A DNA stretch of 64,000 bases from Pseudomonas sp. efr-133-TYG-5. GTDB taxonomy: Bacteria > Pseudomonadota > Gammaproteobacteria > Pseudomonadales > Pseudomonadaceae. The position numbers were made by a program, and so were the translations under genes. This document shows positions 25,055 through 34,206 of the stretch, in pieces. The notes beneath the pieces were generated by a model that was not told the origin of the DNA, searched no databases, and was given only the letters and a program-made list of their open reading frames with translations. The number at the start of each line of letters is the position of its first letter. Position 1 is the first letter of the stretch. The stretch is taken from NCBI RefSeq assembly GCF_030209175.1, contig NZ_JARVSM010000004.1:372001-436000 (forward strand). The letters are read 5' to 3'.

Positions 25055-25115
25055 CTGTCACAGGGGTGCACATAACTGTAATACGACCGTCATAATGGCC
25101 GCTTATAACTGTCAC
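25055..25115 (+). promoter_or_regulatory. PhoB box array and -10 element for hemB-ppk
   Basis: CTGTAAT (25076-25082), four bases, CCGTCAT (25087-25093) is a near-consensus Pho box with 11-base phasing. Ten bases later comes TATAAC (25104-25109), the usual distance between a Pho box and -10, and no -35 is needed. Further CTGTCAC heptamers lie at 25055 and 25109. The predicted start is near 25116, giving a leader of about 33 bases. Confidence 0.7.
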
Positions 25116-25148
25116 GCTCGCCCGTTTGCGCGGGCTCAGGAGTCTGCC

Positions 25149-26162
25149 GTGAGCTTTACCCCTGCCAACCGTCTGTTCCCTGCCACCCGCCTGCGTCGCA
25201 ACCGCCGTGATGATTTTTCGCGTCGGCTGGTGCGGGAAAACGTGTTGACGGTCGATGACCTGATCCTACCGGTATTCGTGCTCGACGGCGAAAATCGCCG
25301 CGAAGCCGTGGCCTCGATGCCGGGCGTCGAGCGCCTGACCATCGATCTGCTGCTCGAAGAAGCGGCAACCTGGGTCGAACTGGGCATTCCGGCGCTGGCG
25401 TTGTTCCCGGTCACTCCCGCCGAGCTGAAATCCCTCGACGCCGCCGAAGCCTGGAACCCTGAAGGTATCGCCCAGCGCGCTACCCGCGCGCTGCGTGACC
25501 GATTCCCCGAGTTGGGCGTGATCACCGACGTCGCCCTTGACCCGTTCACCACCCACGGCCAGGACGGCATCCTCGACGAAGACGGCTACGTGCAGAACGA
25601 CATCACCGTCGACGCCCTGGTGCGCCAGGCCCTGTCCCATGCCGAGGCCGGCGCCCAGGTGGTCGCGCCGTCGGACATGATGGACGGTCGCATCCAGGCG
25701 ATCCGCGAAGCGCTAGAAGTGGCTGGCCACGTCAACGTGCGCATCATGGCCTACTCGGCCAAGTACGCCAGCGCCTATTACGGGCCGTTCCGCGATGCGG
25801 TGGGCTCGGCGGCGAACCTCGGCAAGGCGAACAAGGCCTCCTATCAGATGGACCCGGCCAACAGCGACGAAGCGCTGCACGAAGTCGGCGCCGACTTGTC
25901 TGAAGGCGCGGACATGGTCATGGTCAAACCCGGCATGCCGTACCTGGACATCCTGTTCCGGGTCAAGGATGCCTTCAAAGTGCCGACCTTCGTCTATCAG
26001 GTCAGCGGCGAATACGCCATGCACATGGCGGCGATCCAGAATGGCTGGTTGAGCGAAGGCGTGATCCTCGAATCCCTTACCGCCTTTAAACGTGCCGGTG
26101 CTGATGGCATCCTGACTTACTTTGCTGTCCGTGCCGCTCAATTGTTACGAGAGCAGAAATAG
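25149..26162 (+). CDS. hemB: Delta-aminolevulinate dehydratase (porphobilinogen synthase)
   Basis: A 337-residue enzyme joining two 5-aminolevulinate molecules into porphobilinogen. Schiff-base lysines Lys205 (SAKYAS) and Lys260 (VKPGMP) are both present, as is the Mg-type allosteric signature known from Pseudomonas HemB (no zinc-cysteine cluster). The GTG start at 25149 gives (M)SFTPANRLFPATRLRRNRRD, matching P. aeruginosa; the frame extends upstream without RBS. RBS CAGGAG. ppk follows after 18 bases, and the Pho box promoter lies directly upstream. Confidence 0.97.
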   Translation: MSFTPANRLFPATRLRRNRRDDFSRRLVRENVLTVDDLILPVFVLDGENRREAVASMPGVERLTIDLLLEEAATWVELGIPALALFPVTPAELKSLDAAEAWNPEGIAQRATRALRDRFPELGVITDVALDPFTTHGQDGILDEDGYVQNDITVDALVRQALSHAEAGAQVVAPSDMMDGRIQAIREALEVAGHVNVRIMAYSAKYASAYYGPFRDAVGSAANLGKANKASYQMDPANSDEALHEVGADLSEGADMVMVKPGMPYLDILFRVKDAFKVPTFVYQVSGEYAMHMAAIQNGWLSEGVILESLTAFKRAGADGILTYFAVRAAQLLREQK

Positions 26163-26180
26163 CCCTCCCAGGAACATTCG

Positions 26181-28406
26181 ATGAATACCGAAGGACTCAC
26201 AGAAGTTGCAGTAAAAGAAGCTCAGCCGGTGGTCGAGCAAATCACCGAAACCCCGCCGGAACTCGAGCCTGCGCCACCCGCGCCGGTCACCGAAGCCGTC
26301 GCGGCGGCGCCCGTGATTGCGATTCCGGGCCTGGATGACAGCAGCCTGTACATCCACCGCGAGCTCTCGCAGCTGCAGTTCAATATCCGCGTGCTGGAAC
26401 AGGCGCTGGACGAGTCCTATCCGTTGCTGGAGCGGCTGAAGTTCCTGCTGATCTTCTCCAGCAACCTCGACGAATTCTTCGAGATTCGCGTCGCCGGCCT
26501 GAAGAAACAGATCACCTTCGCCCGTGAACAGGCGGGCGCCGACGGCCTGCAACCGCATCAGGCACTGGCGCGAATCAGCGAGCTGGTGCACGGTCACGTC
26601 GACCGCCAGTACGCGATCCTCAACGACATCCTGTTGCCGGAGCTGGAAAAGCATCAGGTGCGCTTCATCCGTCGCCGTCACTGGACGACCAAGATCAAGA
26701 CCTGGGTGCGCCGCTACTTCCGCGACGAGATCGCGCCGATCATCACCCCGATCGGCCTCGACCCGACGCACCCGTTCCCGTTGCTGGTGAACAAGAGCCT
26801 GAACTTCATCGTCGAGCTCGAAGGCATCGACGCCTTCGGCCGTGACTCCGGTCTGGCGATCATTCCGGCACCGCGCCTGCTGCCGCGGATCATCAAGGTC
26901 CCGGAAGAAGTCGGCGGCCCGGGCGACAACTATGTATTCCTGTCGTCGATGATCCACGCCCACGCCGATGACCTGTTCCAGGGCATGAAGGTCAAGGGCT
27001 GCTACCAGTTCCGCCTGACCCGCAACGCCGACCTGGCGCTGGATTCCGAGGACGTCGAAGACCTGGCCCGCGCCCTGCGTGGCGAGCTGTTTTCGCGGCG
27101 CTACGGTGATGCGGTGCGCCTGGAAGTCGCCGACACCTGCCCCAAGCACCTCTCGGACTACCTGCTCAAGCAGTTCAACCTGAGCGAGACCGAGCTGTAT
27201 CAGGTCAATGGCCCGGTCAACCTGACCCGTCTGTTCAGCATCACCGGCCTGGACAGCCACCCGGAACTGCAATACACGCCGTTCACCCCGCAGATCCCGA
27301 AACTGCTGCAGAACAGCGAAAACATTTTCAGCGTGATCAGCAAGCAGGACATCCTCCTGCTGCACCCGTTCGAGTCGTTCACCCCGGTGGTCGACCTGCT
27401 GCGCCAGGCCGCGAAAGACCCGCATGTACTGGCGGTGCGCCAGACCCTGTACCGCTCCGGCGCCAACTCGGAAATCGTCGATGCGCTGGTGGACGCCGCG
27501 CGCAACGGCAAGGAAGTGACGGCGGTCATCGAGCTGCGCGCGCGCTTCGACGAAGAGTCCAACCTGCAACTGGCCAGCCGCCTGCAAGCGGCCGGCGCGG
27601 TGGTGATCTACGGCGTGGTCGGCTTCAAGACCCACGCCAAGATGATGCTGATCCTGCGTCGCGAGGCCGGCGAGATCGTGCGTTACGCGCACCTCGGCAC
27701 CGGTAACTACCACGCCGGCAACGCCCGTCTGTACACCGACTACAGCCTGCTGACCTCCGACGACGCGCTGTGCGAAGACGTCGGCAAGCTGTTCAGCCAG
27801 TTGATCGGCATGGGCAAGACGCTGCGCATGAAAAAGCTGCTGCATGCGCCGTTCACCCTGAAGAAGGGCATGCTCGACATGATTGCCCGAGAGACCCAGT
27901 TCGCCCTCGACGGCAAACCGGCGCACATCATCGCCAAGTTCAACTCGCTGACCGATCCGAAAATCATCCGCGCGCTGTACAAGGCCAGCCAGTCCGGTGT
28001 GCGCATCGATCTGGTGGTGCGTGGCATGTGCTGCCTGCGGCCAGGCATTGCCGGGGTTTCGCACAACATTCATGTGCGCTCGATCATCGGCCGCTTCCTC
28101 GAACACACCCGGGTGTTCTACTTCCTCAACGGTGGCGAAGAGCAGATGTTCCTCTCCAGTGCCGACTGGATGGAGCGCAACCTCGACAAGCGCGTTGAGA
28201 CGTGCTTCCCGGTGGAGGGCAAGAAGCTGCTGACCCGGGTCAAGAAAGAGCTGGAGCTGTACCTGACCGACAACACCCACAGCTGGAGCCTGCAGTCGGA
28301 TGGCCGCTACATCCGCAACACGCCGACCGGCAACCAGAACCCGCGCAGCGCGCAGGCGACGTTGCTGGAGCGCTTGGGCAGCCCGATTCTGCCGGTGAGC
28401 AGCTAA
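26181..28406 (+). CDS. ppk: Polyphosphate kinase 1
   Basis: A 741-residue enzyme that makes polyphosphate from ATP. After a proline- and glutamate-rich extension of about 45 residues comes the N domain (YIHRELSQLQFNIRVLEQA), the H domain and two phospholipase D-like catalytic domains. The autophosphorylated histidine is His485 in FKTHAKM; HLGTGNYH follows. Longer than E. coli PPK1 (688) because of the N-terminal extension. It is co-transcribed with hemB and convergent with ppx, its degrading partner. A long open frame on the opposite strand is a composition shadow. Confidence 0.97.
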   Translation: MNTEGLTEVAVKEAQPVVEQITETPPELEPAPPAPVTEAVAAAPVIAIPGLDDSSLYIHRELSQLQFNIRVLEQALDESYPLLERLKFLLIFSSNLDEFFEIRVAGLKKQITFAREQAGADGLQPHQALARISELVHGHVDRQYAILNDILLPELEKHQVRFIRRRHWTTKIKTWVRRYFRDEIAPIITPIGLDPTHPFPLLVNKSLNFIVELEGIDAFGRDSGLAIIPAPRLLPRIIKVPEEVGGPGDNYVFLSSMIHAHADDLFQGMKVKGCYQFRLTRNADLALDSEDVEDLARALRGELFSRRYGDAVRLEVADTCPKHLSDYLLKQFNLSETELYQVNGPVNLTRLFSITGLDSHPELQYTPFTPQIPKLLQNSENIFSVISKQDILLLHPFESFTPVVDLLRQAAKDPHVLAVRQTLYRSGANSEIVDALVDAARNGKEVTAVIELRARFDEESNLQLASRLQAAGAVVIYGVVGFKTHAKMMLILRREAGEIVRYAHLGTGNYHAGNARLYTDYSLLTSDDALCEDVGKLFSQLIGMGKTLRMKKLLHAPFTLKKGMLDMIARETQFALDGKPAHIIAKFNSLTDPKIIRALYKASQSGVRIDLVVRGMCCLRPGIAGVSHNIHVRSIIGRFLEHTRVFYFLNGGEEQMFLSSADWMERNLDKRVETCFPVEGKKLLTRVKKELELYLTDNTHSWSLQSDGRYIRNTPTGNQNPRSAQATLLERLGSPILPVSS

Positions 28407-28422
28407 GGTCAGAAGCAAATGT

Positions 28423-28454
28423 CCCTAGCCCTCTCCCTCGGGAGAGGGCTGGGG
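28423..28454. repeat. Short perfect hairpin, CCCTCTCCC repeat type
   Basis: AGCCCTCTCCC, two bases, GGGAGAGGGCT: an 11-bp perfect stem, extendable by four more pairs. This motif is common between Pseudomonas genes. No T run, so it is not a standard terminator. Confidence 0.6.
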
Positions 28455-28488
28455 CAAGGTCGACCCCGACCCTCAAGCCGAACCCAAT

Positions 28489-28520
28489 AAAAAAGGCGAT
28501 CCAGAAGGATCGCCTTTTTT
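28489..28520. terminator. Bidirectional terminator between ppk and ppx
   Basis: AAAAAA, stem GGCGATCC/GGATCGCC, loop AGAA, then TTTTTT. It serves both convergent genes. Confidence 0.92.
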
Positions 28521-28537
28521 GTGCCTGAGATTTTGAC

Positions 28538-30040
28538 TCAGTGCACGGTGAGCACAATCCCCACCCGCGTCAGCCACTCGGCCTCAAGCCCGAAGTCCGC
28601 CTGCGTCAGTTGATTCTCATCCAGCCAGTTCTGCGGAAACTCCACATCGAGGCTGTCGCCCTTGGCATGCAGCGTCACTTGCGGCATCGCCTGGGTGCCA
28701 CGGATGTGGTGGAACAGGATGGCGAAGCGCAGCAGCACGCACAGGCGAATCAGCTTGATGCCGTCGTCGCCGAACTCGGCGAACTTGTCCTTGGGAATGT
28801 TGCGGCGGTGGCCACGCACCAGCAGCGCAAGCATCTGCTGGTCTTCGCGGGAGAACCCGGCGAGGTCCGAATGCTCGATCAGGTAGGCGCCGTGCTTGTG
28901 GTAGTGGTAGTGCGCGATGTCGAGCCCGACTTCGTGGACTTTCGCCGCCCAGCCCAGCAGTTCGCGCCAGATGCCGTCGTCCAGTTCCCAGTCCGCCGCG
29001 ACCTGGTCGAAGGCGTGCAGCGCCTTGCGCTCGACCCGTGCGGCCTGTTCCAGGTCGACGTGGTAGCGCTCCATCAGCGAAGTCAGGGTGCGTTCGCGCA
29101 CATCTTCGTGATGATGGCGGCCGAGCAGGTCGTAGAGCACGCCTTCACGCAGCGCGCCTTCGCAGTGATCCATGCGTTGCAGTTCGAGGGCGTCGAAGAT
29201 CGCTTCGAGAATCGCCAGGCCGGCCGGGAAGATCGCCCGGCGATCAGGCTTGATACCTTCGAAATCGATCTTGTCGACATCGCCGAGCTTGAACAGCCGG
29301 CGCTTGAGCCAGGCCAGGCCCTCGGCGTTGACCTCGCCGGAGCCGTGACCGCCCGCCTTCAGCGCCAGCCCGATGGCGCGGATGGTCCCCGAGGAGCCGA
29401 TGGCTTCATCCCAGGTCAGGCGGTGCAGGGCGTGTTCGATGCTCATGATCTCCAGGCGCGCCGCGGTGTAGGCCTGGGCGTAGCGGGCCGGGGTGATCTT
29501 GCCGTCCTTGAAGTAGCGCTGGGTGAAGCTGACGCAGCCCATCTGCAGGCTTTCGCGCAGCAGCGGTTCGAAGCGCTGGCCGATGATGAATTCGGTACTG
29601 CCGCCGCCGATGTCGGCGACCAGGCGTTTGCCCGGGGTGTCGGCGAGGGTGTGCGACACGCCCAGGTAGATCAGGCGCGCCTCTTCGCGACCGGAGATGA
29701 CTTCCACCGGGTGGCCGAGGATTTCTTCGGCGCGGTGGATGAATTCCAGGCGGTTGCGCGCTTCGCGCAGGGCGTTGGTGCCGACGATCCGCACGGCGCC
29801 CAGGGGCATGCCGTTGATCAGTTGGGCGAAGCGCTTGAGGCAGTCGAGGCCGCGCTGCATCGATTCTTCGTTGAGATGACGCTCATCGTCGATGCCGGCG
29901 GCCAGCTGCACCTTCTCGCCGAGGCGCTCGAGAATGCGGATTTCGCCGTTCTGGGCCTTGGCCACGACCATGTGAAAGCTGTTGGAGCCCAGGTCGATTG
30001 CGGCGATCAGGGACAGATTCTTGGCTTGGGATTGCGGCAT
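28538..30040 (-). CDS. ppx: Exopolyphosphatase
   Basis: A 500-residue enzyme of the Ppx/GppA family that removes terminal phosphates from polyphosphate. The ASKHA ATPase-like fold shows DLGSNSFHMVVA near residue 16, SGREEARLIYLGV near 116, and DIGGGSTEFIIG near 142; the C-terminal third (about 310-500) is an HD-like helical domain with KVHEVGLDIAHYHYHKH. Full length. It is convergent with hemB-ppk and lacks a Pho box of its own upstream, so kinase and phosphatase are probably controlled separately. Confidence 0.96.
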   Translation of the reverse strand: MPQSQAKNLSLIAAIDLGSNSFHMVVAKAQNGEIRILERLGEKVQLAAGIDDERHLNEESMQRGLDCLKRFAQLINGMPLGAVRIVGTNALREARNRLEFIHRAEEILGHPVEVISGREEARLIYLGVSHTLADTPGKRLVADIGGGSTEFIIGQRFEPLLRESLQMGCVSFTQRYFKDGKITPARYAQAYTAARLEIMSIEHALHRLTWDEAIGSSGTIRAIGLALKAGGHGSGEVNAEGLAWLKRRLFKLGDVDKIDFEGIKPDRRAIFPAGLAILEAIFDALELQRMDHCEGALREGVLYDLLGRHHHEDVRERTLTSLMERYHVDLEQAARVERKALHAFDQVAADWELDDGIWRELLGWAAKVHEVGLDIAHYHYHKHGAYLIEHSDLAGFSREDQQMLALLVRGHRRNIPKDKFAEFGDDGIKLIRLCVLLRFAILFHHIRGTQAMPQVTLHAKGDSLDVEFPQNWLDENQLTQADFGLEAEWLTRVGIVLTVH

Positions 30041-30149
30041 GGTCAGGGGGTCTCGGTCGATAACCTCGCCATCGTGCCACGATCAAACGCTGGCGCCAAC
30101 GCGCACGGTTCAAACCGTTGATTCAGCGCATAAAAGCTTGAGACCGCGG

Positions 30150-30255
30150 CGCGACCCTTCGCGAGCAGGCTCGCTCGCACAGGTTTTGCGGCGAGCACAC
30201 CCTTGTGCTGCAGCAGAGAACCTTGTGGGAGCGAGCTTGCTCGCGAAGGCGTCCG
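30150..30255. repeat. REPIN-type inverted repeat pair
   Basis: Left arm CTTCGCGAGCAGGCTCGCTC (30157-30176) and right arm GAGCGAGCTTGCTCGCGAAG (30229-30248) with about 50 bases between. Lies between the start of ppx and the end of the ABC transporter operon. Confidence 0.8.
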
Positions 30256-30274
30256 CTCAGGTGCTGAAGCGTTA

Positions 30275-31012
30275 TCAGGCGGTCGCTTCCACCGTGCCAA
30301 TGAAATTCGCCAGCTCCGCCGTCTGCGGATTGGCAAACAACACCTTCGGATCCCCCACTTCATGCACCTTGCCATGGTGCATGAACACCAGTTTGTCGCC
30401 GACTTCGCGGGCGAAGCGCATCTCGTGGGTGACCATGATCAGCGTCATGCCTTCCTTGGCCAGTTGGCGCACCACGGCGAGCACTTCGTTGACCAGTTCC
30501 GGGTCCAGTGCCGAAGTGATCTCGTCACACAGCAGCACTTTCGGCGACATCGCCAGCGCTCGGGCAATCGCCACGCGTTGTTGCTGGCCACCGGACAGGC
30601 GATCCGGGAAAGCGTCGAACTTTTCCCCCAGGCCGACGCGCTCCAGCATCCTGCGCGCCAGTTCGGCTGCCTTGGCCTTCGGCACTTTCTGCACCACCTG
30701 CGGCGCGAGCATGACGTTTTCGCCGACGGTCAGGTGCGGGAACAGGTTGAACTGCTGGAACACCATGCCGACTTTCTGCCGCAGGCTGCGCAGGTCGGCG
30801 CGGGCGGCGTCGAGGTATTCGCCGTCGACTTCGATCACCCCGTCATTGATCGACTCCAGGCCGTTGAGGGTGCGCAGCAGGGTCGATTTGCCCGAGCCGC
30901 TGCGGCCGATGATCGCCACCACCTGGCCTTCTTCGACACTCAGGTCGATGCCTTTGAGCACGTGGTGATCACCGTAGTATTTATGCAGGGCGGAAATTCT
31001 AAGCAGAGGCAT
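30275..31012 (-). CDS. Polar amino acid ABC transporter, ATP-binding protein
   Basis: A 245-residue ATPase of the GlnQ/HisP type: Walker A GRSGSGKST, Q-loop FQQFNLFPHLT, signature LSGGQQQRVAIARAL, Walker B VLLCDEITSALDPE and H-loop MVTHEM. It energises import through the two permeases encoded just upstream. The start at 31012 (AGGAGA) is preferred; the gene overlaps the preceding permease by 14 bases. Order in the operon: binding protein, permease, permease, ATPase. Confidence 0.95.
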   Translation of the reverse strand: MPLLRISALHKYYGDHHVLKGIDLSVEEGQVVAIIGRSGSGKSTLLRTLNGLESINDGVIEVDGEYLDAARADLRSLRQKVGMVFQQFNLFPHLTVGENVMLAPQVVQKVPKAKAAELARRMLERVGLGEKFDAFPDRLSGGQQQRVAIARALAMSPKVLLCDEITSALDPELVNEVLAVVRQLAKEGMTLIMVTHEMRFAREVGDKLVFMHHGKVHEVGDPKVLFANPQTAELANFIGTVEATA

Positions 31013-31649
31013 GCAGTCTCCTTTCCAGGTAGCGCGCACTGAGGGACAAGGGGTAGCAGAGCAGGAAGTAGCCGAGGGCGACGAGGCCGTAGACCATGAA
31101 CGGTTCGAAAGTGGCGTTGGCGAGCATGCCGCCGGTCTTGGTCAGCTCGGTGAAGCCGATGATCGAGGTCACCGCGGTGCCTTTGACCACTTGCACCGAG
31201 AAACCCACGGTCGGCGCCACGGCGATGCGCAGCGCCTGCGGCAGGATCACGTAGCGCAATTGCTCCAGCGGGTTCAGCGCCAGACTCGACGAGGCCTCCC
31301 ACTGACCGTGGGGAATCGCCTCGACGCAACCGCGCCAGATCTCCGCCAGGTAAGCGCTGGTGAACAGCGTCAGGGCGATCGCCGCCGCCAGCCACGGCGA
31401 AATTTCGATCCCGGCCAGCGCCACGCCGAAGAACACCAGAAACAGCTGCATCAACAGCGGCGTGCCCTGGAACAGCTCGATCCAGGTTCGGGCGAGGCGG
31501 CTCGGCAGGGGATTTTTCGAGATGCGCATGACCAGGATCAGCAATCCGACCAGCCCGCCGCCGATAAACGCCACCAGCGACAGCGCCAGTGTCCATTGCA
31601 GGCCGGTGAGCAGGTTGCGCAGGATGTCCCAGAAAGTGAAATCGCTCAT
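30999..31649 (-). CDS. Amino acid ABC transporter permease (second)
   Basis: A 216-residue HisM/GlnP-type permease with about five membrane segments. The EAA loop EASSSLALNPLEQLRYVILPQA, in two overlapping halves near residues 115-137, contacts the ATPase. The start MSDFTFWDILRNLL at 31649 overlaps the stop of the preceding permease gene by four bases. A partner of the permease at 31646-32314 in a heterodimeric channel. Substrate class is a polar amino acid; the exact ligand is unknown. Confidence 0.94.
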   Translation of the reverse strand: MSDFTFWDILRNLLTGLQWTLALSLVAFIGGGLVGLLILVMRISKNPLPSRLARTWIELFQGTPLLMQLFLVFFGVALAGIEISPWLAAAIALTLFTSAYLAEIWRGCVEAIPHGQWEASSSLALNPLEQLRYVILPQALRIAVAPTVGFSVQVVKGTAVTSIIGFTELTKTGGMLANATFEPFMVYGLVALGYFLLCYPLSLSARYLERRLHASA

Positions 31650-32314
31650 TGGCTGCTCCTTGCGATGAAGCGCCGACCGAACCAGTTCAGCAACTGACGG
31701 ATCAGCAGCGCCATGCACAGGTAGATCAGGGTGGTCAGGGCATAGGTTTCAAAGGCGCGGAAATTGCGCGACTGAATGAAGTTGGCGGCGAAGCTCAGTT
31801 CCTCGGTGGCGATCTGCGAACACACCGCCGAGCCGAGCATGACGATGATGATCTGGCTGCTCAGGGCCGGCCAGACCTTGCCCAGCGCCGGCAACAGGAC
31901 CACGTGGCGGAACGCTTCGAAGCGGCTCATCGCCAGCGCCGCGGCGGCTTCCAGCTGCCCGCGCGGGATCGCCTGAATGCCGGCGCGGATGATCTCCGTG
32001 GAGTAGGCGCCGAGGTTGACCACCATCGCCAGCACGGCGGCTTGCCATTCGGAAATCTGCACGCCGAGCGACGGCAGGCCGAAGAAGATGAAAAACAGCT
32101 GCACGAGGAACGGTGTGTTACGGATCAACTCGACGTACACGCCGAAAATCGCCGCGAACGGGCGGATCTGCCACGCGCGCACCAGCGCGCCGACGATGCC
32201 CAGCGCCACCCCGAGCACTGCACCGATGGCGGTCAGTTCCAGGGTGAACAGCGCGCCGTGGAGCAACAGGCCGGTGTTTTCCAGCACCGGCAGAAAATCA
32301 AACTGATAGGCCAT
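31646..32314 (-). CDS. Amino acid ABC transporter permease (first)
   Basis: A 222-residue HisQ/GlnP-type permease with about five membrane segments and the EAA loop EAAAALAMSRFEAFRHVVLP near residue 120. The N-terminus MAYQFDFLPVLENTGLLLHG is typical. It lies 22 bases after the binding-protein gene and overlaps the second permease, so the operon is tightly packed. Confidence 0.94.
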   Translation of the reverse strand: MAYQFDFLPVLENTGLLLHGALFTLELTAIGAVLGVALGIVGALVRAWQIRPFAAIFGVYVELIRNTPFLVQLFFIFFGLPSLGVQISEWQAAVLAMVVNLGAYSTEIIRAGIQAIPRGQLEAAAALAMSRFEAFRHVVLLPALGKVWPALSSQIIIVMLGSAVCSQIATEELSFAANFIQSRNFRAFETYALTTLIYLCMALLIRQLLNWFGRRFIARSSQ

Positions 32315-32336
32315 CGAATACCTCCCGCAGGCCTGC

Positions 32337-33122
32337 TCAGAGATCGGCCGGCAGCGGCTCTTTCAGCCAGGTCTGCGAGTTTTTCTCCAGCGCGCCGTCA
32401 GCCTTGGCGGTGGTCAGGATGTCGTTGACCTTGCCCAGCAGCGCCGGCTCGTTCTTGTTCACGCCGACGTAGACCGGCGAATCCTTGAGCTTCACTTTCA
32501 GCGCCGGCACGCGTTTGGGGTTCTTCTCGCTGATGGCCACCATCACCACGTTGCCGCTGGCGATCAGGTCGACTTGCCCGGCGAGGTAGGCGGCGATGGT
32601 CGAGTTGTTGTCCTCGAAGCGCTTGATGGTCACGCCTTCGGGGGCGACCTTGGTCAGCTCGATGTCCTCGATGGCGCCACGGGTGACGCTGATGGTCTTG
32701 CCCTTGAGGTCTTCGAGGCTGCCGATGGCAGCGTCCGGCGGACCGAACACGGCGAGGTAGAAGGGCGCGTAGGCGCGGGAGAAGTCGATGACCTTCTCGC
32801 GCTCGGGATTCTTGCCGAGGCTGGAGATCACCAGATCGACCTTGCCGGTGGTGAGGAACGGGATGCGGTTGGTGCTGTTGACCGGGGTCAACTCGAGTTT
32901 GACCTTGAGCTGGTCAGCCAGCAGTTTCGCCGTGTCGATGTCCAGGCCGCGCGGCTTCATGTCCGGGCCGACCGAGCCGAATGGCGGGAAGTCCTGGGGC
33001 ACGGCGACTTTCAGGGTGCCGCGCTTGATCACGTCATCCAGGCCGTCGGCGTGGGCGGGGGCCTGGCTCAGCAGCAGGCTGGCAAACAGGGCAGCGAGGA
33101 GGGCGCTGTAACGCTGGGTCAT
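32337..33122 (-). CDS. Amino acid ABC transporter, periplasmic binding protein
   Basis: A 261-residue family 3 solute-binding protein with a signal peptide (MTQRYSALLAALFASLLLSQ, cleaved near AHA|DG). The conserved GTLKVAVPQDFPPFGSVGPD, GLDIDTAKLLAD and VDLVISSLGKNPEREKVIDFS segments mark the first lobe. The ligand-binding Arg of many members is not obvious to me, so ligand is open. The frame continues far upstream, but only the ATG at 33122 gives a signal peptide. First gene of the operon, divergent from a GntR-type regulator. Confidence 0.94.
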   Translation of the reverse strand: MTQRYSALLAALFASLLLSQAPAHADGLDDVIKRGTLKVAVPQDFPPFGSVGPDMKPRGLDIDTAKLLADQLKVKLELTPVNSTNRIPFLTTGKVDLVISSLGKNPEREKVIDFSRAYAPFYLAVFGPPDAAIGSLEDLKGKTISVTRGAIEDIELTKVAPEGVTIKRFEDNNSTIAAYLAGQVDLIASGNVVMVAISEKNPKRVPALKVKLKDSPVYVGVNKNEPALLGKVNDILTTAKADGALEKNSQTWLKEPLPADL

Positions 33123-33236
33123 GGCAAATCTCCGGATCGGCGGGAAGTGATTTCTGCGATCGGACAGAGCACGCGCCGTGCCAATACCGCGATCAACCCC
33201 CGGCAGGCCGCGGGTTTGCCGGGTTTGTTCGGTCTT

Positions 33237-33251
33237 ACTGGTCTGAACAGT
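33237..33251. promoter_or_regulatory. Weak candidate operator in the divergent ABC/GntR region
   Basis: ACTG-GTCTGAA-CAGT, a 15-base interrupted palindrome lying between the divergent starts at 33122 and 33379. FCD-type regulators often bind short symmetric sites here, but the arms are only four bases. Confidence 0.25.
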
Positions 33252-33378
33252 CAGGTACGGTTTCGCACCCCGATGGCGCATCGACGCGGGTCGCCGAACT
33301 CCCGTGGGGCACGACTTGCCGGCCGTGGCGAATAGCTTTACAACTAGCCGCACATTGGCCTGGCTTGTCTGGAAAACC

Positions 33379-34086
33379 ATGAACTCGATCTCCCGCGCGG
33401 TACCCGAAGTGGCGCTGCAAGCGATCCGCAAACTGATCACCGAACAGGGTTTCGGACCCGGCGATGCGTTGCCGTCGCAACGGGATCTGGCGCTGCAGCT
33501 GGGGGTCAGCCGGGCCTCGCTGCGCGAAGCACTGTCGTCGCTGAGTGCGCTGGGGGCGATCAGCATCCAGCCGGGCAAGGGCGTGTTCGTCCAGGCGGCG
33601 GTGGATCTGCCGCGCGGTGACAGTGCGCCGACCTGGCCCTTCGCGGCCCAGGCTTCGCCGCTGGAAATCTTTCAGCTGCGCTACGCGCTGGAGGGCTTCG
33701 CGGCCGGCCTGGCGGCGCTGACCCTGAGCACCTTCGACCTCGACGAACTGGAAGACAACGTCGCCGCCATGCGCGAGCAGCTGCGCGGCGGCGACTTCGA
33801 GGCGGCGGCGAAACTGGATTTCGAATTCCACCGGCGCATCCTCCTGGCCAGCGGCAATCAGGCGATGCTGAGCATCCTCACGGCCAGTGCCGACATCTTC
33901 CTCGAGAGCCAGAAACTGCCGTTCATCCGCGCCGAGCGGGCGATGGAAACCTGGCAGGAACACCGCAAGATCCTCCGCGCCCTGGCTCGCCGCGCGTCGG
34001 CCGCGGCCCAGAAAGCCATGCAGGAGCACGTGCGCAACGCTGCGCTGCGCACCGGAATCGCCTTCATCGCCCCCGCTGGCGCGTGA
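33379..34086 (+). CDS. GntR-family regulator, FCD type
   Basis: A 235-residue regulator with a winged helix N-terminus (GDALPSQRDLALQLGVSRASLREALSSL in two adjoining pieces, about residues 27-55) and an all-helical FCD ligand domain (about 90-225). The FCD metal-site residues appear as D in KLDFEFHRRI, H in EFHRR and H in WQEHRKI and MQEHVRN. It probably controls the divergent amino acid transporter (inference from position). Start at 33379 gives the usual N-terminus; a longer frame from 33304 is less likely. Confidence 0.9.
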   Translation: MNSISRAVPEVALQAIRKLITEQGFGPGDALPSQRDLALQLGVSRASLREALSSLSALGAISIQPGKGVFVQAAVDLPRGDSAPTWPFAAQASPLEIFQLRYALEGFAAGLAALTLSTFDLDELEDNVAAMREQLRGGDFEAAAKLDFEFHRRILLASGNQAMLSILTASADIFLESQKLPFIRAERAMETWQEHRKILRALARRASAAAQKAMQEHVRNAALRTGIAFIAPAGA

Positions 34087-34164
34087 CCTGGGCTATACCC
34101 AAATTCATGGGGCACCATAGCAAGACTCAATCATCTGCGGCTTCCTGAACAGGGGAAGGGCGGA

Positions 34165-34170
34165 TATGAT
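34165..34170 (+). promoter_or_regulatory. Candidate -10 element for trxA
   Basis: TATGAT at 34165-34170, 37 bases before the trxA start, with TTCCTG 17 bases upstream as a poor -35. Confidence 0.35.
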
Positions 34171-34206
34171 GGGCCACGTTTTTTTGCTTACAACCTGGAG
34201 AATTCC

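Noticed and set aside
26145..28418. A 757-residue open frame opposite ppk
   Set aside because: It is an antisense shadow: no RBS, no known domain, and GC-rich third positions on the ppk strand create it. ppk has all catalytic motifs.
28423..28454. CCCTCTCCC hairpin as a terminator for ppk
   Set aside because: It has no T run, and a proper terminator with T runs lies just downstream at 28489.
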